A DNA stretch of 64,000 nt from Paulownia fortunei (GCA_019321725.1 CM033108.1:16877799-16941798), one strand, 5' to 3'. Shown: positions 24,621 to 38,353, counted from the first letter of the stretch. Notes: generated by a model not told the origin, from the letters alone. Translations and numbers: made by a program.

Positions 24621-25974
24621 TATATATTTTGATTCACATAAACTTCATCTTTCTTTAGTTACATCATACATTAAATGTCTCCCACTATTTTATTCGAATT
24701 TCATCACCCTCATTATGGAACTTCTGAAAATCGAATTTCCTAGTAGGCTTAAAATCCAATTGACTTTTTGATGCACCCTAATAATATAGTCCATATGACA
24801 AAGGCAAAAGGTAGGCTAACACATTGCTAATTGCATTACTATGCAACCTTTAAGACATTTTGTTTCATCTTTCTCATATGCCCCAATAATATGAATCCAT
24901 ATGGTAATCAATATCAAACATGACCCATCAAAACATTCATGTAAGTGAAACCCCTAAATGTTCTATGACTCATGACCAACATTTAGACATCCCACTCTAT
25001 GGGCATCACTCTGCTAAGTAGTGATCATAACTCAAGCCAAAGTGGATCAATGATCAATCTAGGGTGATAATTAAAATAATAATTTCTATTTATCACATAT
25101 ATGCATCTAATGCATATATGAGCCTTCTTTTCTCATTTCTCCATCTTTCTTCTTCTTCTTCTTGTATTGTTTGCTACAAATACAAAAAAAAAAAACCTCA
25201 CCAACTATGCTACACTCATTACAATTACTATTCTATAAGAAACCTTAGATCAAGTCTAAGGAGATATACATAGAAGAGAGATGAAAATACATTGAGAAAA
25301 ATAGAGAACAAGACTCGCATGCCTCATTTTATTAAAACTTAAAAATTTAAAACATAATACTTATAAAATAAACCCAATCACATTGGTCATGGCTCCATAA
25401 TCATCCATTCACAACATGCTTAACTATAATCATTGCATGATAACAAAAAGCATGTAAATTTATCATTCCTTTTATGTGCCAATTTTAAATTTGGGATTCA
25501 TAATTTTAATTTTTAAATAAAATAATTTTAGTTTTTAAGAATTAACAATGTAATTCAGAAATTGACTTTGAAAATTTGAAAATTTGAGAAAAGTCAAATT
25601 TGGGTGCTTGACCCAGTGGCGTCGCGACGCCCAATACCTCTGTCGCGGTACCAAGCTTACTGGACTAAAAAATCGATTGGCGCCACGACACTTGGTGGTC
25701 AATGTTATGGCACTTTGGAACTATTTTCAATCGCGTTGAGGTGCCAAGGCTTCTATAAGCTAGCAACGCGGCACCCCAACGTAGGGTTGCAGCGCCAATC
25801 CCATAACAATGATTAGCAATTTTGGTTTTTCGTCATAAATTCATGTTTTACACTTTAATACATAAATCCCAAACATATAAATCATATAAACCATTTTATC
25901 GCACATTAAAGACAATTTACAATGCATAATTTTACATAAAAATTAAAGCGATGGGTATCAATCATGCATTAACC
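24621..25974. other. Unresolved repeat-like spacer in the C2 leader region
   Basis: It lies between the 23162 repeat and the C2 PBS remnant. It would be C2 leader plus gag if C2 were complete, but no gag motif was recognised. It contains a short TTC run near 25148-25162, an A11-type run near 25183-25195 and the GC-rich island at 25600-25805. Open frames 25064-25273 and 25604-25816 resemble nothing known. Confidence 0.4.
25600..25805. repeat. GC-rich island with GGCGCC/GCGACGCC-type motifs
   Basis: Clustered motifs such as GGCGTCGCGACGCC, TGTCGCGGTACC, TTGGCGCCACGAC and GCGGCACCCCAAC lie in otherwise strongly AT-rich DNA. The style recalls the palindromic array at 12755-12839, although the units are not the same. 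Confidence 0.6.
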
Positions 25975-25988
25975 TCGCTCTAAACCTA
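25975..25988 (-). other. Decayed primer-binding site of C2
   Basis: The - strand next to the right LTR reads GTAGGTTTAGAGCGAGG. It keeps the GAGC core of TGGTATCAGAGC but is mutated in the first half. Its position beside the LTR edge (about 25992) supports the orientation of C2. Confidence 0.5.
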
Positions 25989-25991
25989 CTA

Positions 25992-26470
25992 TTGGGTTCA
26001 CAATACCACAGGACCCGAAGCAGAGCAGAATTTAAAATTTTAAACAACATGCATCGAATACATATATGAGTGTCCTATATTCATTGTGATTTGATTGGTT
26101 ATGCATAATTAAAATACGATTGATATCCTAAATAAATTTGATGGTTAAACAGTTATACTTGAATTTAATTGACAAAGAACACTGTGGAACCTTTTCAAAA
26201 CTTCGTCAATCTCCAAACCCCACAGCTGGTTAAATTGGCCATGATCCCCAAGCACTGATCCTCTAACAGTATCCACACCTTGGATGCCTACTCATGATTT
26301 AGACTATACTAGTAGTCTTCAACCTTATAATTCCTATCTAACACTATGTTTACAGGATTTGAAATGAACGTAAATTACTATTTACCATTTAGGTATTTAA
26401 TCAACTCTTAATTCAATAAGGCGAAAGAAGAATTGATCAAAGGGCTAGGAGAACTAGAAAACTATTTCCT
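25992..26470 (-). repeat. C2 right (5') LTR, partial
   Basis: Direct repeat of 18553-19030: shared blocks are TTTAAAATTTTAAACAACATGCAT, CAAAACTT and TCAATCTC, GATCCCCAAGC, and GAAAGAAGAATTGATCAAA. The match stops near 26466, where unrelated sequence begins, so most of this LTR is missing or displaced. Confidence 0.75.
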
Positions 26471-28302
26471 ATTGGGTTTCATGGCCCATGGATAGTGATT
26501 ATTAGTGTCGGGTCATCTTGAGCTTGTCAAAATTGGGTTATCCCTCGTTAAGAACCATCACAAAAGTTGTACAATTTTGATTTTTCGTAATTGTTATTGC
26601 TTCGCAAAAAGTACAGTCTTCTCTGCAACTTTTTAATTATCAATCTTTAATCCAGAACTAATTCTCCTACACAATATTCAGACGGTGTTGCGAAATTACT
26701 CTAACTAAATTCACAAAAATAGTATTCCAAATTCACAAAAGAGTATTCATGATTCTTTGAATTGAATTGAAGAAATTCATTCGCTAGGACGAGTGAATTA
26801 TCATGTGGATGTTCGGCATGTGGATCAATTTTAAAGGAGAAGCGCATGGGTTTCTAAAGTAAACCAAATCCATCACTGAAGTTATAAAGGTTTACGAAAT
26901 CAACTGAAAGAGTTTTTGAGTAGATCTAACAAGTGCTCAAAGAAATTTAACAAAGGTGCTGAATTAATCATCAGAGTGCTCTGAAAGTTTTGATTAATCT
27001 GAGATAGTCCCTCAAACCACACGGGAGAAATTATGTGAGAATTGATTCTCATCATTGTCTACGTCACTACCGAGAGTTTAAGGTATAATTCATTACCCTC
27101 TTATACGAATTAGAGATATTAGAGATATGCCTAATCAATCAATCACGATAACGCCATGACACGTAGATTTGTTTATTGTATGTGCCAACTTGTTTTATTT
27201 TTATTAAAATATTAAACTTACGATTGTGCCACATATCTAAAGGCTTAAGCCAACCCAACAGTAAAGTGTGTTTGTGTGACTATATGTGTGTGTATAGTGT
27301 ATGGAACTATGTCTACATTATTAGTGTTTGGCATCGACGATGGTAGTGCTGGCAACAGCAGAAACTATGTCTACATTATTAGTGTTTGGCATCTACGGTG
27401 GTAGTGCTGGCAACAGCAGAATGCTTGTGGTGATGCGGCAGTGGTGGCGGCACTAGAGAGAGTTTTATTAAATCTTCTAAGTTTTATTTCAAATATCATA
27501 ATTCATATTTTCGTATAAACTTTCAGTTATCCATTTTTCAGAATCTTTAACTTGATTGAATTATGAGGTGGGTATCCCTCATTGGAAGTTTGGTATGAAT
27601 GGAAAGAATCTTCAAGCCTTAAAAGAGTATTCTTCAAGTATGGGGGAAAATCCATATTAGAAAAATGAAACGAGTCTTGCATATAGTGAATCTCATATCA
27701 AGAGGAGAATAAAAAGGTAGCTCTCTTTAAGTTGCATCATAGTGGACTTTTGGCTAATTTTAGCTAGCTCAAAAAACTACAAGGATGGTGCCCATGTAAC
27801 GTGACATCATGCAGTTAGGGTATTGAGTGGATGTGCCCGTACAAGTGGCTGCTAACGAGGAGCGACCAAAGTGGGCCTATTCACTAACAGGGTGCGGGTT
27901 GCTGGACACGATCATTTAGAAGTGAAAGGTGCACAAGAAGATTCATGTACCTTCACAAAAGGATGTGATCTGAACTATTAGATCGCGGTCTCTAAAAATG
28001 TGTGATCCTGCAGTCCAGATCGATCTGAATGAATGGACATGGCCACTCGCGATTGAGCACCAAATTGCCTATAAAGGGATCTTATCTCATTCCATTTTCT
28101 TCACACCAAATTAATTCAAGTTTAATTGATTTCTCCCTTCTCTCTCCCTTCTAAAATATCTTCGATTTTTTTAGTATTATGAGGTATTCTTCGAATAACA
28201 ATACGATTAATTTTTGGTTCACTAAACAAGATAAGTATAGTATTATATTAATCTTGTATTAAAGTATTGTATCTCAAGAGACAGATGTATTAGGTTTGCT
28301 TA
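26471..28302. other. Unresolved repeat DNA with a tandem duplication and TATA-like site
   Basis: No coding region was recognised. It contains the 58-bp tandem duplication at 27305-27420. It ends with CCTATAAAGGGATC (TATA-like box at 28070-28077) and a pyrimidine-rich stretch, an arrangement often seen around LTR promoters. It abuts the copia-type LTR that begins near 28303. Confidence 0.4.
27305..27420. repeat. 58-bp tandem duplication
   Basis: Units 27305-27362 and 27363-27420 both start AACTATGTCTACATTATTAG and end GGCAACAGCAGA. They differ at two positions by eye (GACGATGG against TACGGTGG). Confidence 0.95.
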
Positions 28303-30313
28303 ATCTCGGGGTATGTACAACGAAAAAATAAAAAATTTAAAATAAACATATCATAAAAATTACAGCAGTACTCTGGATCCAATGCGATTTAAATGATCTC
28401 ATAATTTTCATTGGTTGTATAAAACAAATAAAAGTTTTGATTTATACTTTTAAGCACTCCAGTTGTCGTAGGGTTTGAAGCAATCTATTGTTAGCCCTTT
28501 TTTTAATCCGGTTCATAGGAATCCAAGCGTCTCCCCACTAAAATAGTCCATACTTTGAGCAAGAACATGGAATTCAAACTCTGCTAGCAATCCGTGTTCT
28601 TTTACTAATCTAGTTTTGGAGTGTGTTTTGTGAATATTAATTCTTAGTATCAATTTGTGATAAAAGAAATTAACACTTTGAAGAATGATGGAAATAAAAG
28701 ATGGAAGAAAGAAAATAATTTTCTCTCCATTTTCCTTTAATGGCTGAAAATTTGGAGGATTCTTATTCCTCAAATTTTCGGCTCCTATGTACTTATAATA
28801 GAGGTCAAAAATTCTAAGAGTCCTATTCTTGGTATTTTTTGCCTTCTCTTTAATGTTTGGAAGATTTTTGGTTGCTTCCAAATCTCCCAAAAAATTTTAA
28901 CTCCGTCTTGTATCTTCCAAAGGTATATAGAGATATCCAAGAATATCAAACTCTTGGGTTTCCATCCTTTTCTGACAACTCTTGTGAGCCTCACCTAATA
29001 TACCTTTTTAAATTGGAATTGGATTTCAAATAAATCCCACAATTAATTTAATTAATCATTTAAGCTCAATTTCATTTAATTCCATCTAGCCCACTTAATC
29101 AAATTAGGTCTAATTACATAGTTTAATTATTTAATTGAGTAAATTAATTTATATTCTAGACAATTAATTGATCTAATCAAATAATTATTTTACTTCAATT
29201 TGGGTCTCCCAATCTTATTAAGTATAATTAAATAATCTAATTATTTAATTAAATAATTAATTTAACTCCTTAAATGAATTTAAACCCCATTAATTAATTG
29301 AATTCAACATCTTAGATCAGTTCTTAAATTAGAAATATTCCATCTCAAATTGTGTATGACCCTTTAGGTTCACAACAAAGCTAACAGTAGGCTTGCAACA
29401 TTTACAACTTATGAATAACAATTATTTTGATTAATTAATCCAATTAATTGATTCGCTTGAAATTATCGCTTTAATTTCAAAAACCTCATAAGTCATGAAA
29501 AACACCTAATAAGTATATCATCTACCTAGTTTTAGGTGAATTGGTGAGTGATTTTAATTACGAGTACCATACACGTAAGGTTCTTCTGTTATAAAATCTC
29601 CCAATTGAGTTTGGAGCATGGATTAATAGTCGAAATCCTAATTGACTCAATAACTATGATTCATGAACTATAAAAATATAGAAGATTCACTTATTCTGAC
29701 AGACAAATGATGGATCATTTGTTGACTACTCATTCCATATATGTCATTACAACATCCAATGTAACCTCTTTGTAATTGTCAAGCAATCAGAAAATATATC
29801 AAAATAGAACACAACATGCACAAGGCTATCATGGTACCTCAAATCCGATGATTAATCATGTACTATCGTAACATGAAAATTCTTATTTCAACAAACAACG
29901 TTCCCATTTAAGAATTTCCAACAAGTCTGTTCATTGTACTTGTTCTCTAACTAGCACATATATACATGCATTAACGTCACTATATCAATGTCCATAGAAT
30001 GAGACATTGTCCTCATGCGAGTATGCATTGTATGCACGAGTCTATTGGGCTATTCGATGTCCCGTCTAAAAAAGTTTTCGATTCGGAACTAATTTAAGAT
30101 CAAAGCCCTATAAGCATATTCCATGATCATCATTAAATGCGCGATCATACTCTACAGTTAAATTTGATTTAGGAACTTTATTCAATTACTACACGCAATT
30201 AAAGTTAAAAACAATTGTCTATTTTATTAATATGATTTAAAAAATATATTTTTATAAATACAAAAGAATATAAGATGTTCAATTTAATTGGCGTGTTGAG
30301 CACTATTCTAACA
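28303..30313 (-). repeat. Copia-type LTR copy (left edge approximate)
   Basis: On the - strand it starts TGTTAGAATAGTGCTCAACA at 30313 and shares the family blocks with the copies at 18553, 59241 and, inverted, 15245. Examples are TAGTTTTAGGTGAAT, 'acccttTAGGTTCACAAC', ATTAATTAA runs and TCTCTAACTAGCACATATATAC. The left edge is set by the TTTAAAATAAACATATCA block near 28330, which parallels TTTAAAATTTTAAACAACATGC. No target duplication was found. The open frames at 28513-28994 on - lie within the repeat. Confidence 0.6.
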
Positions 30314-33300
30314 AAATATCCATGATTCTATAACACCATGTTGGCGGCGAAATCTATCTTAATGAAATTTACTTAGTGCATACCTCAAATCAATCGAAAT
30401 TCCAGATATAATTCCAATTCTTCTTCCGTCATACACCAACATAACTAAAGTAATAGGGGTTATGTTTGTTGAAATTCAGTATAGAATTCCTGTTAGTTGA
30501 GTTATATATATATATATAGATATAGATATACTAAATATGCAATTTCTAGTTGTGGGAGAAGAATATATAATAATCAAAAAAGTAAGTTAAGAAAAATTGA
30601 AAAATAAGAAAAAATAATTACATCATCTAACAGAATGAATTTGGTTTCTACTCACAAAATGGTTATTTTGGGAAATATTGTTTGATCTAAGGTATCTAAA
30701 CATAAGTATCTTTGTAGAGTAATAGTTTTAGTACATTCTTGATGGAACTTTTAAGATTAAACGAAATTGCTATTTGAAATTTGAGAAAGACAATGAAAAT
30801 AGCTTTAAAATAATTTGATACTAATAAGTTTGTGATGAGAAAAAAAAATAGTGAAAAATAAAGGTGATCTGTAAGATTTGCGAGTAAAATAAGAACTGAC
30901 TTCGATTATTCTAGCATCCATATTTTTAGGGCACTTTTGTCCACAAAATTTCATTGCATTTGGAAGAAATAATTTAAATTTGATGAGAAAAATTTGGGGA
31001 AGGATTGCAATTCACTCTTTTTAAGATGGATTTGAAATTTATTATAATAACTTCAAAAATAGCTCAAAATAGAAGTTTAAAATTTAAAATTCATTGTATT
31101 ATTATTCAAATAAGTCCAATAAATTTATTATTATGTATTTAAAATTTTAAATTTTAAATTTATCAAATCCAAATAAATCTTAAGTGAAGGGGAAATGGGA
31201 AATCCCATAGTTTGACCTGCATGCGTCAGCATTTTGTATTTGTCGTGGTCGCCACAAGGCCGGCTATGTTTATTTATTTATTTTTATTCTTTTCGAATAA
31301 AATTAATATTATTACATATGTTTTAATATATTTCATTCTAAAACAATCTTCTCTTTCCCATAACATTTCAAAACATCTTAATAATTACACTTTAGAATAT
31401 ATTTGTAAAATAAGACTAAGCATATATCACATTTCCTTTATATTTTCCTAAAACACTCAAAATAAAATCAATCAAACATTCCCTACACTTTTGTAAATGC
31501 AAGAGGAGATGATAGTATTTATGATTTTGCAAAAGAAGGTCTCCTTAATCTGGACATATCCTAAGAAAAATTTAGATATGACAACGGGACGAATTTGAAG
31601 TAAGTTTGTAAAAATTCAAAATCTGTTTTGTCAAGATTTTTAAAAATTCGAACCTGGATCTGTCTCGAACCCATTTGATCAGAGTTAGATCCACTAAACT
31701 CACTAAATCCATTTTATAATTTTAATAATGTTAAACAAAATATTTTTAAAAATAACACCATTAAAATTTTCTACAGAATATATTTTTCAAAAAATAATAT
31801 TACATAAATACATATATAATAAAATAAAAAAATAAACGAGACAAAATTGAGATGCGGCGGATTTGAAAATAAAAATCGGGATACGTCTTAAACCCATTTA
31901 TAATTTAAAAAATCTACTTTAAGTAGAATGGATTTGGATTTAGACTCACTCTAAGCAAACTGTGTATAATTAACAACAAAAACATCAAGTGTTTAATCCA
32001 ATTTTTGTTGCAATTAAAAAGTCCAAATCCAAATCAAGTGTTCAATGTAAAATAGTAGTCAATATAATACATATCTAAAGTCCACAATCTATATTCTGTA
32101 ATTTGGCTAGCACAATTAAAAATTAATCTACAGAATAACCATCCAAGTCCTTATAGCGTATGTCAAGGTTCTTGATAATAAATAAGACAATTTTCAAATT
32201 CAAGTCCTCAACGACAGTAACAGTCCACAATTCAAATATTCAATAAAAATGAATTTAATGGTTAACATTTTAATGATAAATCACTCTAACTTCATATATT
32301 TATTACCAAGTGGGTTGTGTTCGGATAGGTCAATTTAGATCTAAGTTATGTAGTACAGGAGCAAGGATGGGTGTACCAAAGTTATAAAATCTTAATATAT
32401 TTGAGAGTAAGAGTGGTTTAGTGTGTTTACTAAAAATAAATAAAAATTAATACGATTACTTACAATATTTTTAATAAATGATTGTCACATCATAAAATCT
32501 ATATTGACGTCATCTAACTTAATAAGTCCAAGTTAAAATATTACTTTTTTTCACATTGGCTTTAAAAATAATTCAATGAGATGATTACGTTTGAGTGAGC
32601 CCTGAAATCTTCAAGTCTATGAAGTAAAAAAGATTAAGATTTATTAAAAATTTCCTAGTGATCAAATTCATCATTGTAATATACAACTTTTACCCTACGC
32701 AAACTCTATCTTCTTCCTTTTCCGTTTCTTGCCAAACGATATAATTTCTTATCATCGCCAACACATTTTTCCATTGTGTCAAATCTCTTTTCACCTTTTT
32801 GGCTTGTCTTCTTACTTTCCATCACCAATAATTGAGTTATCAAATAAATTGCTCGTCAAATGACAATGATAAATGAAGAACTCTTGTCTTTTATTTAAAA
32901 AATGTAAATTAACAAATTTTAGTACAATTTTTATAGCATAATAAAGCAAAACTCTCATTATTAAGTCGGCAAAGCAAGTTCAGAGCACCAAAACTCTATC
33001 TAGGTGGAGGATTATATGTTATATCTATACTTGAATTATTGAGTCGCCAAAAAGTTTCTTGGGTTATTCGGATTAGCCCGAGTTCAACCCATCTCCTCTA
33101 GGTTTTTTAACTTAAAATCAAAGCCATCCAATTTGGCTACCCAACAGTACTCAAACCTGAACCCAATACTTACTTTTGAAGCCCATCAAGTTTTTCGTTT
33201 CCAAAATCAGAAAATTTCATACTAGTTGTTTAAATATTGTCGTGTGTAGTTTACTATTCTAGATAAGGATAAAGAGATTTTTTGTCTCCCCCCAACATTT

Positions 33301-35261
33301 TTTTCTCCAAAAGGAAGGAGCAATCTAATGAGAGATGAGTGAGGAGACAAATGTGCAGTAGTGTGAGCTGTGTTGGGCCAAACTCGGGAGCTTCATTCAT
33401 TCTGATTATTCAATCAAACAAACAGATAATGGAGAGGTCCTTTTCCCTCTGTGCTTTGCTTTTTTTTATTTGACTTTTGCTTTTGCACCGGGTCTTATTG
33501 TTGGCCACTAAATTTTAAGAGCGCCATCCTCTTTTAATCCAATAGTGATAAGTTTATCGATGCTGCTTGATATAATATTTGGGTCGCTTACTTTTTTAAG
33601 TTTGGATTATATATAATTGATGAAAAATTTGATAAAATATAGGATTAAAATTAAATTATTTAATAAATTTTATATGTATTTTATATAATTATTTGAATGA
33701 TATATTAGTCAAAATCTATAATAAATAATTGATAATTATATAGATTATTATTACTTTTGACTAATTTACTTTTTAACTAAAAAAATTTATGAATTATTCT
33801 AAGTTTAAATTATAATATATGATTTAAAATTATGAGGATAATGGTCAAAATATATTTTAAATATTTTGGATGGGAGTGTGTGATTTTGCAAAAGATATCA
33901 ATTGTATCGAATTTTAACATTTGACTAGATTTGATATTTTAATATATTTAATTTAATTAAATAAAAAAAATAATTATTTTATATACTGAATATATATTCA
34001 CTGAGTGCACAATATGAATTCAACCTAGTAAGAGATGGACGTGATACGGCTGAGAGTTTCACAAGAAATGTGACTTCAACTTTAGGTGCTTATTAACTAA
34101 TAAAAGTAATTTGTGAGGCAGAAAAATGAAGTGCTTTGAAAGTTTTGGGGCAAATTGGAGAAAGAATTTGTGGCTGTGAGTGGTGATTGGAAATTTCAGT
34201 CTCAATCTGCAATTTGAATAACATCACTCAAATCATGAAATCATTATTTTACTCCGATGGTTGAACCCTTCAACCTAATGATTGAATTTGAGCCACTCAA
34301 TTTGTTGGAATTTTTTTGAAATTTTGTTATTATTCGTATAAAATAATTTTAGATGTGGTGAATAGATTTATATTTCATTCCTTCGAATATTTTGAGTTGT
34401 TGACTATTTATTTGAAATATATATTTTATATTTATGTAAATTTTAGGATAATTCTTTGTTTATTTCATAGTGTTGGTGTGTGTATTATTTTTGGAATTGT
34501 GTGAAACAAAGTGAATATTTTGTTGGAATGAATACTGATCTATAGTTTGTTGCGACGGATTGAAATACAGAAGATAATTTCTTAAATCAACATATTGCGA
34601 CGGATTGAAATACAGAAGATAATTTCTTAAATCAACATATAATCTTTTATAGTTGACTTATATACTTATGCAGACATAAATTTTATGTTTGGAAGAGAGG
34701 AGAATGTGAAAAGTTTCTTTTATTTTATTTTTAATGTTATAATTTATTTTCTTTGTAATGGGCTTATAACCATTTTTATTTTTATCTTTGATTTTCATTT
34801 TTAAGAAAAATGATCAATTGCATTACACTCTATTCAAAAACTAATTAAGTATAATATAACTTTAAATATACTTATAAAAGAAAAAATTATTATGAAAATA
34901 GAAGATTCAAACCCGTAGACTTTTATTTTTTTGAATGCAGTAATAACAGTTAATTAATTTGTTATAAGTGTGTCAAAATAATAAAAAAATTTACAAAATT
35001 GTAATTTCTTTTACTCCTTAATATTACTATTTTTTAAGAAAATCATTATAATGGATTAGTGATAGATTAAATAATTAAATTTTATATTCAAAGTTATAAT
35101 AAAAAATTAATCAATCCCACAAATTGACTTATTGGCAATACAAGAATATAGGTAGAAATATTGCTACTTTTAGTATAGTTTATAGAATACTAATAATATG
35201 CCGGCCTTCCAAAATCAAGGCAAATCTAAAAGGGCACATGGGATAGGCTGGGAGGGTGGGT
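30314..35261. other. AT-rich spacer without recognised genes
   Basis: Both strands are crowded with stops. The only short open frames (31212-31451, 34316-34504) are low-complexity, hydrophobic and unlike any known family. There is a perfect tandem duplication at 34551-34640. No RNA gene or transposon termini were recognised. Confidence 0.6.
34551..34640. repeat. Perfect 45-bp tandem duplication
   Basis: Units 34551-34595 and 34596-34640 are identical, each starting TGCGACGGATTGAAATACAG and ending AAATCAACATAT less the last base. Identity suggests a recent slippage or repair event. Confidence 0.95.
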
Positions 35262-35266
35262 GTTAT

Positions 35267-38200
35267 TGTAATACCCAAGCCTCACACTACTCACTTGACC
35301 AATATGATTCATGCACTACATGCTACTTATATGCTAATTTGCATTAACATCTACATCGCATCTTTTATAGCATTCTTAATCATTACTTGATATTAGTGGT
35401 TGAGATCCTACAACCTAATTAAGTGATTCTATATTTAGATAAGATAAATAATAGATTGATCAATATAATGGATATTCATAGGTTGTACGTTATAATTTTA
35501 GAAGTGTTAAAGGTGTCACTAGTAAGTTTATATGAGTCGATTCGATTTGATCAAGATGTTTTAAATGTATACATCTATAGATTAACATACTTGGGATATC
35601 GGACATGATATAATGAAATTTAAGTGTCATAATACAAGGTTCATATATGCATGTGATTTTATAAAATGAAAACTAGACGATCATTTAAGAATCGAATGTC
35701 GATCGGTTTGGAGATCGAATGAACGGTTAAGAAATTAGGGCATAATGTACTATCCGATCATATGGAGATTAAAGTAGGTTATACATAGATAAATAAGTAA
35801 TGAGAAACACTAGATTAGGGCTGTATAAGGTGTGAAAAATATCAGATTTGAGCCACAACTTGACACCTCAACCTTGCCACCTCAAGCTTTGCCACCTCAA
35901 GCTTCCACCTCAACCTATCTTCATTTCTACCCTTGAGCCACGATCAAAAACTATTTTCTGAGCTATTTCACTTCCAAAACATTCATATTGAATGTTAGAA
36001 ATTGCACTCAAGTAATTCCAAGTAAAGAAAATAAGTGAAGGAAGCAAAGGGAAGTAAGGAGGAGCAAGTTGAATCAAATATCTGTGCATAGGTGAGATTT
36101 AATTCATGTTTTAATTTAAGTTCTTAAATTGTTTGAGGGTTTATGACTTTTAAAGCTTCTATTATTGATTATAATCATGTTAGGATGTTATTTTTAGTCT
36201 TTTAGTTCACAAAAGAAGGATTTTTAGTTGCAAAATCACAATAAAAATTACTATGGATAGAAACTGTATAGTTGCTGATTTTGATATTTATGCTTTATAT
36301 ATGTATAATAACTTGATTAAAACCTGTGTATTTCACCATATATGTGTTTATATATGAGTCTAGGTGATGTATGTAAGTTTAGAGAGGTTATAAATTGTAA
36401 TATAGTGTGATAATTAAAGAGGTGCTCAAAACTGTCTTCTTTGAAATTCAGATTCTGTCCTATGTGAATGGTGCTGGTTTTACATCAATAAATCCATTGT
36501 TTTGGTAGTAATTTGACCTGGTTGTCTCTATATATGTGTTATCTAAGTATGGTGAAAATTTGGGAGTGATTGAATGTACTTAAGGGTGCCAAAACCATTA
36601 ATGTCATGAAGTGTGCAAAACTGTCACGGTGGGAAAACAATCTGTTTCAGTGTGTTGTGAAGAGAGCTGAACTTGGGAAGCTATATCCATGAGTTTTAGC
36701 AATTATATGAGATTTTTACATTTATATACATGTTATATAAGTGTGGTAAAAATTTGGGAGTGATTGGATGTGCTTAGGGATGTCAAAATTATCATGCAAC
36801 TAAATTGGACAACAAGAAAATATGAAAATGTGAATCTGTCCCATTTGATAACTTAGCATATTTCAACCTAGACATGTTGCTATTGAGTGTTAACAATTAG
36901 GTACATAATATTAGAGTTATAATACTTCAATTATATGATGTTTACATGTATCTAAGATGAGACATTAAGGTATTGGAGGGACTAGATTGGGTTCTAGTTT
37001 GTAAAACCTAGATAGCTTGGTGTTCAAGGTCTTAGTATGATATTTTATGCTTTCAACTTGCCAAATTGGGAATGGTGCTTGATGTTGGGTAATATTACAG
37101 GCTATTTTACATCTAAGATTGGAGGGGAACAATAAAAAAATCTAGACTAAGCCACCAACCAAGTGAAAGGTAAGTAAAGATCCATTTGCAACTACAATGC
37201 ATGAACATAGTATGCCTTGAAGCATTTATACCTAATGTGTTGATGATATTAAATTTGATTGAGAGTCTTATGATTCTTGAAACATATTGAGAGCAAGATG
37301 ACTTGCATTTCATATTGAACATACCATTCATGAGCATTTACATGTGCATGCACGACATATGAGTATAGTGGAGGTTCTTGCATGCACGATATGATTTGAG
37401 ACATGGTTTTTAGAAAGAAAATATTTTGGTTGGCCACTACTAGTGTACCGAGGCATGCGAGGTGTGCTTATATGATATTTTGGGGTGCCGCGAGTGTTAC
37501 TTCTCGGAGGATCACAGGGGTTGACAGGGGGTGTGCCTCTGGTGGTCACGAGAGGGTGGACCACTTGACTGTGCCCTTATTGACTCCGCCAGTGGGAAGA
37601 CTTCTGGAGGATCACATGGGAAGACTTCTGGAGGATCACATGGGAAGACAGGGGGTGGACCTATGGTGATCCCAGGAGATGGCCCTTGGACTGAGTCATT
37701 TGTTTATGGCCATGTGATTATTGATATTGTTCAGAGCTCTATTCGGTGCATAGTAGGTGGGCCAAGGGCCCAATAAATGAAGTGATTTTTTTATGAAAAC
37801 TCTTTTATTCATGAGTACTCAAGTTGACACATTTATAGCATCATATCTTAGAGTTGAGTTGCATGAGATTTTATATCATACTCTTGTCATGCATGATTTT
37901 TACTTATTGAGCGTTAGCTCATGTAGTTCATGCATTGTAGGTGAACATGGTGAGACTTGAGACCTCTGGTTTACTGGCTGGCAGTGGAGCTCCTACAGGC
38001 TTTCAAAGATCAATGTACTTGGATGACGACCTGTTGGGCTATTTTGTGGGTTGTGTTTTTTTTTTTTACAGTTATTATATTATATTAGTGACTTTATCCT
38101 GTATATCACTTTCAAAACTCCTTTGTAATATAAAGTTTAGGTTTGTGATGGTTTGATAGACTTGGTTAATATGTAATAACTACGTATGTATATACAGTGT

Positions 38201-38348
38201 GACGGGATATGAAAGCACTTTACTTTTATCAATGTTTTGTTAAACTAAGTAGAGAAAAAAAAAAGTTATACACATGCATACATGCACAAATTATGTTACA
38301 CAGGTTGTTTATATATATATTTATACATATTGTTGGGAGGGTGTGACA
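35267..38348 (+). repeat. LTR A of the composite element (divergent, about 3.08 kb)
   Basis: It starts TGTAATACCC and follows the inverted G1 LTR block by block. Examples are ATAATTTTAGAAGTGTTAA near 35490, ACTTGGGATAT near 35590 and GAGTGATTGGATGTGCTTAGG near 36756-36780, but with frequent differences. It carries its own GC-rich segment (37460-37700) with a 24-bp tandem repeat and ends GGTGTGACA just before a PBS. The short open frames at 37403-37776 and 37941-38156 lie inside it and are not genes. Confidence 0.8.
37594..37650. repeat. 24-bp tandem repeat in LTR A (2.4 copies)
   Basis: Units 37594-37617 and 37618-37641 are identical (GGGAAGACTTCTGGAGGATC plus ACAT), followed by a 9-base partial unit. 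A looser copy of the core (GGAGGATCACAGGGG) lies at about 37506-37520. Confidence 0.95.
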
Positions 38349-38353
38349 AAGAG

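Noticed and set aside
31212..34504. Short open frames in the 30-35 kb spacer
   Set aside because: Low-complexity, hydrophobic, no start context, no recognised domain; expected by chance in long AT-rich DNA.
37328..37776. Overlapping open frames on both strands with Gly/Pro-rich translation
   Set aside because: They come from the GC-rich tandem repeats inside LTR A; frames on both strands stay open because of base composition.
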